From positions 310,001-374,000 of the forward strand of contig VTFK01000264.1 of the NCBI GenBank assembly GCA_009617715.1: a stretch of 64,000 nt of DNA. Reading direction: 5' to 3'. Positions 61,601-64,000 of the stretch are shown piece by piece. Source of the stretch: Plectrocnemia conspersa. Its lineage: Eukaryota; Arthropoda; Insecta; Trichoptera; Polycentropodidae. A model generated the notes under the pieces. The model had not been told where the DNA came from and did not search any database. It saw nothing but the letters and a program-made list of their open reading frames with translations. The translations under genes and the position numbers were made by a program. Numbering within the stretch: position 1 is the first letter of the stretch; every line of letters begins with the position of its first letter.

Positions 61601-63413
61601 TTTAAAGTAAAACATTTGGTTAATCATAATTTTTACCCTCTCTAGGAATATTTACCAACATTTTAATCTTTTAGAGCCGCTATATTAAAACAATATGACA
61701 ATATGTCGAACTTAATTTATTTTATATTTAAAATAATTGTGAATAAATAAACACTTTATAGTTACTTTCGTTAAAAAACATGCGGTTTATGAGTCTATCA
61801 TATGATGGGCTTCGCGCTGATGATCCGACTCGGCTGCTCATCATATGTTGTGTATAGCGTGGAAAGGGTTAAGGTACACATAGCAATGATTGACAACATC
61901 TAAAATTTATAGGTTTTAAATTTTATGGTAGATATCTGTTATTTAAATTTAAAAATAATAGTTTATTCACAGAAAACATATTCACTTGGTTGTTACTGTA
62001 TTAACTACAAATATATAAATAAAAATAAATTTTAAATGGCAAGCGGTTCATAAACCACACTAAATAATAAATGTTAGATAGAATGATTATGGAACGAAGA
62101 CACTAACTTTTGATTAATTTTTTGTCCGTTCCCTGTGTGTCTTCCCTTTGTTGTGTTCGTTTTATTTGGATATATTTACTTATGTGGCGTTGACCCGATT
62201 CACCCACGTTTGTCGTCGTAAATGTCTGTATACAACGCTTTGCTGTGTATTGCTTCGCTGTGGTGTATTTACCTGTCGGTACCATTCCAATACTTCCCGC
62301 ACATTCCATGACTCCGATCGGCACTGCTCTTTCTCTCGATCTATCTCTACCGCGTTTCCGGCTCGCCTCGAATTCCATAGCAGAGGCTCGGCTGGAAAAA
62401 ATTGGCAGGGCGATCCCCGCACGCGCTTTTAGATGTTGTGTCCCGGCTCGACCACCAGGTATTCGGCTCGGTGAGCAACAAGGCTGTCAAGATCTTCGAA
62501 GACTCCAGGACCAGGAGGAGGAGGCTCTACAAACTAGCGTCCGAAGAAAAGCCCATGTTTCCGTACCAGCAGAAGAACTTCTATTCACAAGTCATGGAGA
62601 ACAAAGAGGTCGTCAAGATTTTATCGCTGCTGTCCATTTGCACGCAGAATGTGAAGCTGGTAAGAATTTGTATTATCATTTACTATAGATATTTGGCGAA
62701 TGTATGTTAATAATTAAATGTTATAAATATATTAAATTACGCACGTCCTTCCGTCGCGTCGCTAAACGAAAAAGTCTTCCCACAACAATAAATGAACTCT
62801 GCGAATTATTGCGAAACAAAATATGAGGGTTTAAATAGGCGATGAATCATCAGTTGATATAGATCTGTGTTTATTTATGTGACAATGAGACTTACAAATA
62901 TAATAACATATAACTTGCAGGAGATGGCCAATTTCATAAAAAGATGGAAACCGTATCAATATTTGTGGAAGAACGAAAAGAGTTTACGCGAATTGCTAAA
63001 TTCAGGGTTAACTGATTTTGAATTATCTTTGCGCCGACACAGCGAACTTGAGAGCAAACTGTCGACCGAACCAGATATGCATATATTCAACGGTTGCCTA
63101 GTTGTTTCGACGGACAAACTGAAATTTGGTTTACACACGGAAATAAAAAGTATGATTCGTATTCTATATCCACCACTTGGATTCGCAACTATTGTTATAT
63201 CTTTTGTTTACAGACGGAACTCACAAAATCGGACAAGCAATGCGCAAAAAATATAAAAGAGAGATGGACTATGTGTATGCTGTGATGAACGAAATGGAAC
63301 GCAAACTCGAGAGACCAATTAGGGATTTGGATGACGTTAGGATGGTGATGGAGACGCTAAAAAAGATCAGAGAGCAAGAAGTCGACATGGAACTAAAGAT
63401 AGATCCGATTGAG
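49696..63413 (+). CDS. DNAH5: Axonemal outer-arm dynein heavy chain, DNAH5/DNAH8 type, N-terminal part
   Basis: Exons: 49696-49779, 49841-49977 (end uncertain), 54298-54560, 54622-54806, 54868-55028, 55150-55266, 55405-55686, 55750-56074, 56231-56454, 56519-56666, 56734-56915, 57928-58134, 58206-58482, 58957-59011, 59077-59216, 59282-59427, 59711-59846, 59905-60071, 62459-62659, 62921-63149, 63214-63413. Phases agree from exon 3 onward. About 1,290 residues are present, the N-terminal quarter of a ~4,500-residue motor; the linker, AAA ring and stalk lie past the right edge. The text is family-typical: LDEINQLFLPHMRNKLIWF, VSVWIKRVMEVL, HSISQFYNTSERTSSLMVK, KVTNQMI-like block, RPLLLPQLARLATLLRPGLE, and IRDLDDVRMVMETLKKIREQ. 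This stem (DHC_N1) binds intermediate chains and the neighbouring heavy chain in the outer arm of cilia and sperm flagella. Several introns carry transposons. Clade assignment rests on recognised sequence, not a tree. Confidence 0.88.
50125..50270. mobile_element. hAT-like 5' end, copy 2
   Basis: TAGTGGTTTCTAAACCATG, then TACGCCCCATAT, AAAATATATTTTCCTTGAAA and AAAACAATAAGATTTA, matching the copy at 11922 in order. It lies in the dynein intron after exon 2. The other end was not found. Confidence 0.5.
50907..51897 (-). mobile_element. Harbinger-like MITE, copy B
   Basis: TIRs TGCCTGCACTACACTCTCTG and its complement bound 991 bp, flanked by TTA on both sides (50904-50906 and 51898-51900). A 3-bp TTA duplication with such TIRs points to PIF/Harbinger. 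It lies in the dynein intron between exons 2 and 3, in opposite orientation to copy A. It has no coding capacity; the frame at 50941-51204 reads through repeat sequence. Confidence 0.75.
51905..51960 (+). pseudogene. LINE linker fragment
   Basis: The + strand reads CQKQIINDPKVFWKYI (51908-51955), a phrase typical of the segment before RT in CR1/Jockey-group LINEs (NDPKxFWKY). It abuts the right TTA of the Harbinger-like MITE. Only these 16 residues are convincing. Confidence 0.45.
52180..54130 (-). mobile_element. Non-LTR retrotransposon (LINE), 5'-truncated, in dynein intron 2
   Basis: The minus strand carries one reverse transcriptase in broken frames. 54110-53761: linker region before RT (MWKSIKQLINPTQ...). 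53760-53435: RT N-terminal part, including GFRGKHSTETALQVVIND, with stops near 53660 and 53441. 53434-52760: RT core with VFLNFKRAFETID, GVPQGSKLGPLLF and the catalytic FADDT (53131-53117). 52704-52315: C-terminal tail. The 3' end runs to an imprecise (TAAA)n-like tail at about 52183-52211, as in CR1/Jockey-group LINEs. Clade is not settled. Antisense to the host gene. No complete frame remains. Confidence 0.87.
57012..57459. mobile_element. hAT MITE with internal fold-back duplication
   Basis: TIR CAGTGGCGTAG and CTACGCCACTG, with 8-bp duplication ATTGATAT (57004-57011, 57460-57467). It lies in the dynein intron between 56915 and 57928. Segment 57099-57242 reappears inverted at 57308-57450, and 57097-57142 reappears directly at 57258-57303. 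A poly-G run (57211 on) and its poly-C mirror mark the arms. Confidence 0.9.
58620..58770 (+). pseudogene. Reverse transcriptase relic in a dynein intron
   Basis: The + strand gives QQHGFRPRRSMATNLVYVHN, then after a frame break VDVVYFDF followed by a stop and KA. This is the RT region GFRPGRST...VDVIYxDFxKAFD of non-LTR elements. It lies in the intron 58483-58956 and is unrelated by sequence to the LINE at 52-54 kb. Confidence 0.65.
58792..58828. repeat. Perfect inverted repeat, 15-bp arms
   Basis: Arms GCCGTTGTATTATAT (58792-58806) and ATATAATACAACGGC (58814-58828) surround a 7-nt loop. It directly follows the RT relic, inside a dynein intron. Confidence 0.85.
60582..61868. mobile_element. 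Possible piggyBac-like non-autonomous element
   Basis: TTAA flanks both ends (60578-60581, 61869-61872). Left end CCCATTCAACGCGGCAC and right end (complement) CCCTTTCCACGCTATAC share about 11 of 17 positions, starting with CCC as piggyBac TIRs do. No transposase is seen. It sits in the large dynein intron 60072-62458. The TIR match is modest. Confidence 0.45.
61030..61145. mobile_element. Orphan hAT-type terminus
   Basis: GGGTTGGGCACCCCTG ending at 61145 is, in complement, CAGGGGTGCCCAACCC, a common hAT terminus, followed inward by GCAGCCCGTATGC and GGCCCGCGAG. No matching second end or TSD was found, so this is a truncated copy, apparently inside the piggyBac-like element. Confidence 0.5.
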
Positions 63414-64000
63414 GTGTGATATGTCCATAAACATTTAATTTTTTTAATCATTTGTGATATAAAACATGCTTTCATGCATCAATTTCAATATATATACCCT
63501 ACTTTTAATACGATATTTTAAATTTTAATATAAAAAGTAGCTTGTGTTAATATATTTCAATTATAAAGTATTTTATTTTGTGTAACTATATGTATTAAAA
63601 TCAACATCATATTATTATTTAGCTAATAAGCTAGTTTCCATTGCGTTTATTTGATGACAGTAATTTTAACATATCTGCAATCGTTTTAGATCATTGTATG
63701 TTTTTAGCTTTATGAGGGTGTTAACATGATACTCATTCTATAGCGATGAAAGTTGATTTTCTCCGTGTTGTAAATATTTTCAAGAACGAGACATCTATCG
63801 GATGAGCTCAAAAACTATTCAATTGTGGCTCGCTACTTGGGTGAAATAATATCTTCTTTTTGGAATACATGGAGCAAATAAACCTTACAATCAGTGCTTA
63901 CACAAAAGTGATTGCAGATTAGTTTAAATATTGAGTTTTAAAAGAATATAATTTATATTTAGACATTCATTATATGTTTTAGTAGTTTGATTGTACATAA
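63414..64000 (+). other. Dynein intron running off the window
   Basis: After the donor GAG|GTGTGA at 63414 no further exon is recognised. The next dynein exon should start in phase 0 beyond 64000. Confidence 0.5.

Noticed and set aside
62103..62432. Overlapping frames on both strands before the dynein exon at 62459
   Set aside because: GC-richer intron end opens several frames; none continues the dynein in phase except from the CAG acceptor at 62456-62458.

Overview
The window is AT-rich, intron-rich DNA from an animal, almost certainly an insect. It has GT-AG introns of roughly 60 bp to several kb, an insect-type EcKinase gene, and many cut-and-paste transposon relics with intact target-site duplications. 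Nothing bacterial or viral is visible. I cannot name the order with confidence.

Three real genes are recognisable, all on the + strand. (1) 15243-21229: an MRL-family adaptor (Drosophila pico; vertebrate RIAM/lamellipodin). Fifteen exons with fully consistent phases encode a coiled coil, a Ras-association domain, a PH domain and proline-rich Ena/VASP-type motifs. Only the extreme 5' end is missing. (2) 25295-27749: a two-exon EcKinase/CHK-like small-molecule kinase (399 aa), complete, with a TATA box and a poly(A) signal. (3) 49696-63413 and beyond the right edge: the N-terminal stem region of an axonemal outer-arm dynein heavy chain of the DNAH5/DNAH8 type. Twenty-one exons are visible, about 1,290 aa of an expected ~4,500. 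Upstream of it are three further short ATG-led, phase-0 candidate first exons (37928, 43720, 45563) whose parent gene is not established.

The rest is a transposon landscape dominated by hAT elements. It includes: a BED-finger hAT (8480-10871) with 8-bp TSD, nested in a ~200-bp MITE; two near-identical inverted deleted hATs (31025-32135 and 35361-36462), the first splitting a Tc1 transposase relic; hAT MITEs at 48163-48499 and 57012-57459, the latter with a rearranged fold-back core; two inverted ~1-kb Harbinger-like MITEs (about 268-1209 and 50907-51897); a piggyBac-like candidate (60582-61868); pogo and hAT-dimerisation relics; a reverse-oriented LINE in the first large dynein intron (52180-54130) and a second RT relic in a later intron; and a tRNA-like SINE plus a perfect 25-bp hairpin in one pico intron. 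A degenerate ~400-bp tandem repeat fills 38.1-39.5 kb.

The genes have no evident operon-like cooperation: cytoskeletal signalling (pico), xenobiotic/steroid phosphorylation (EcKinase) and ciliary/sperm motility (dynein) are simply neighbours. The most useful follow-ups are the possible alternative-promoter cluster at 37.9-49.8 kb, the exon 2/3 phase break in the dynein, and the nested transposon histories, which are readable to the base from their TSDs.
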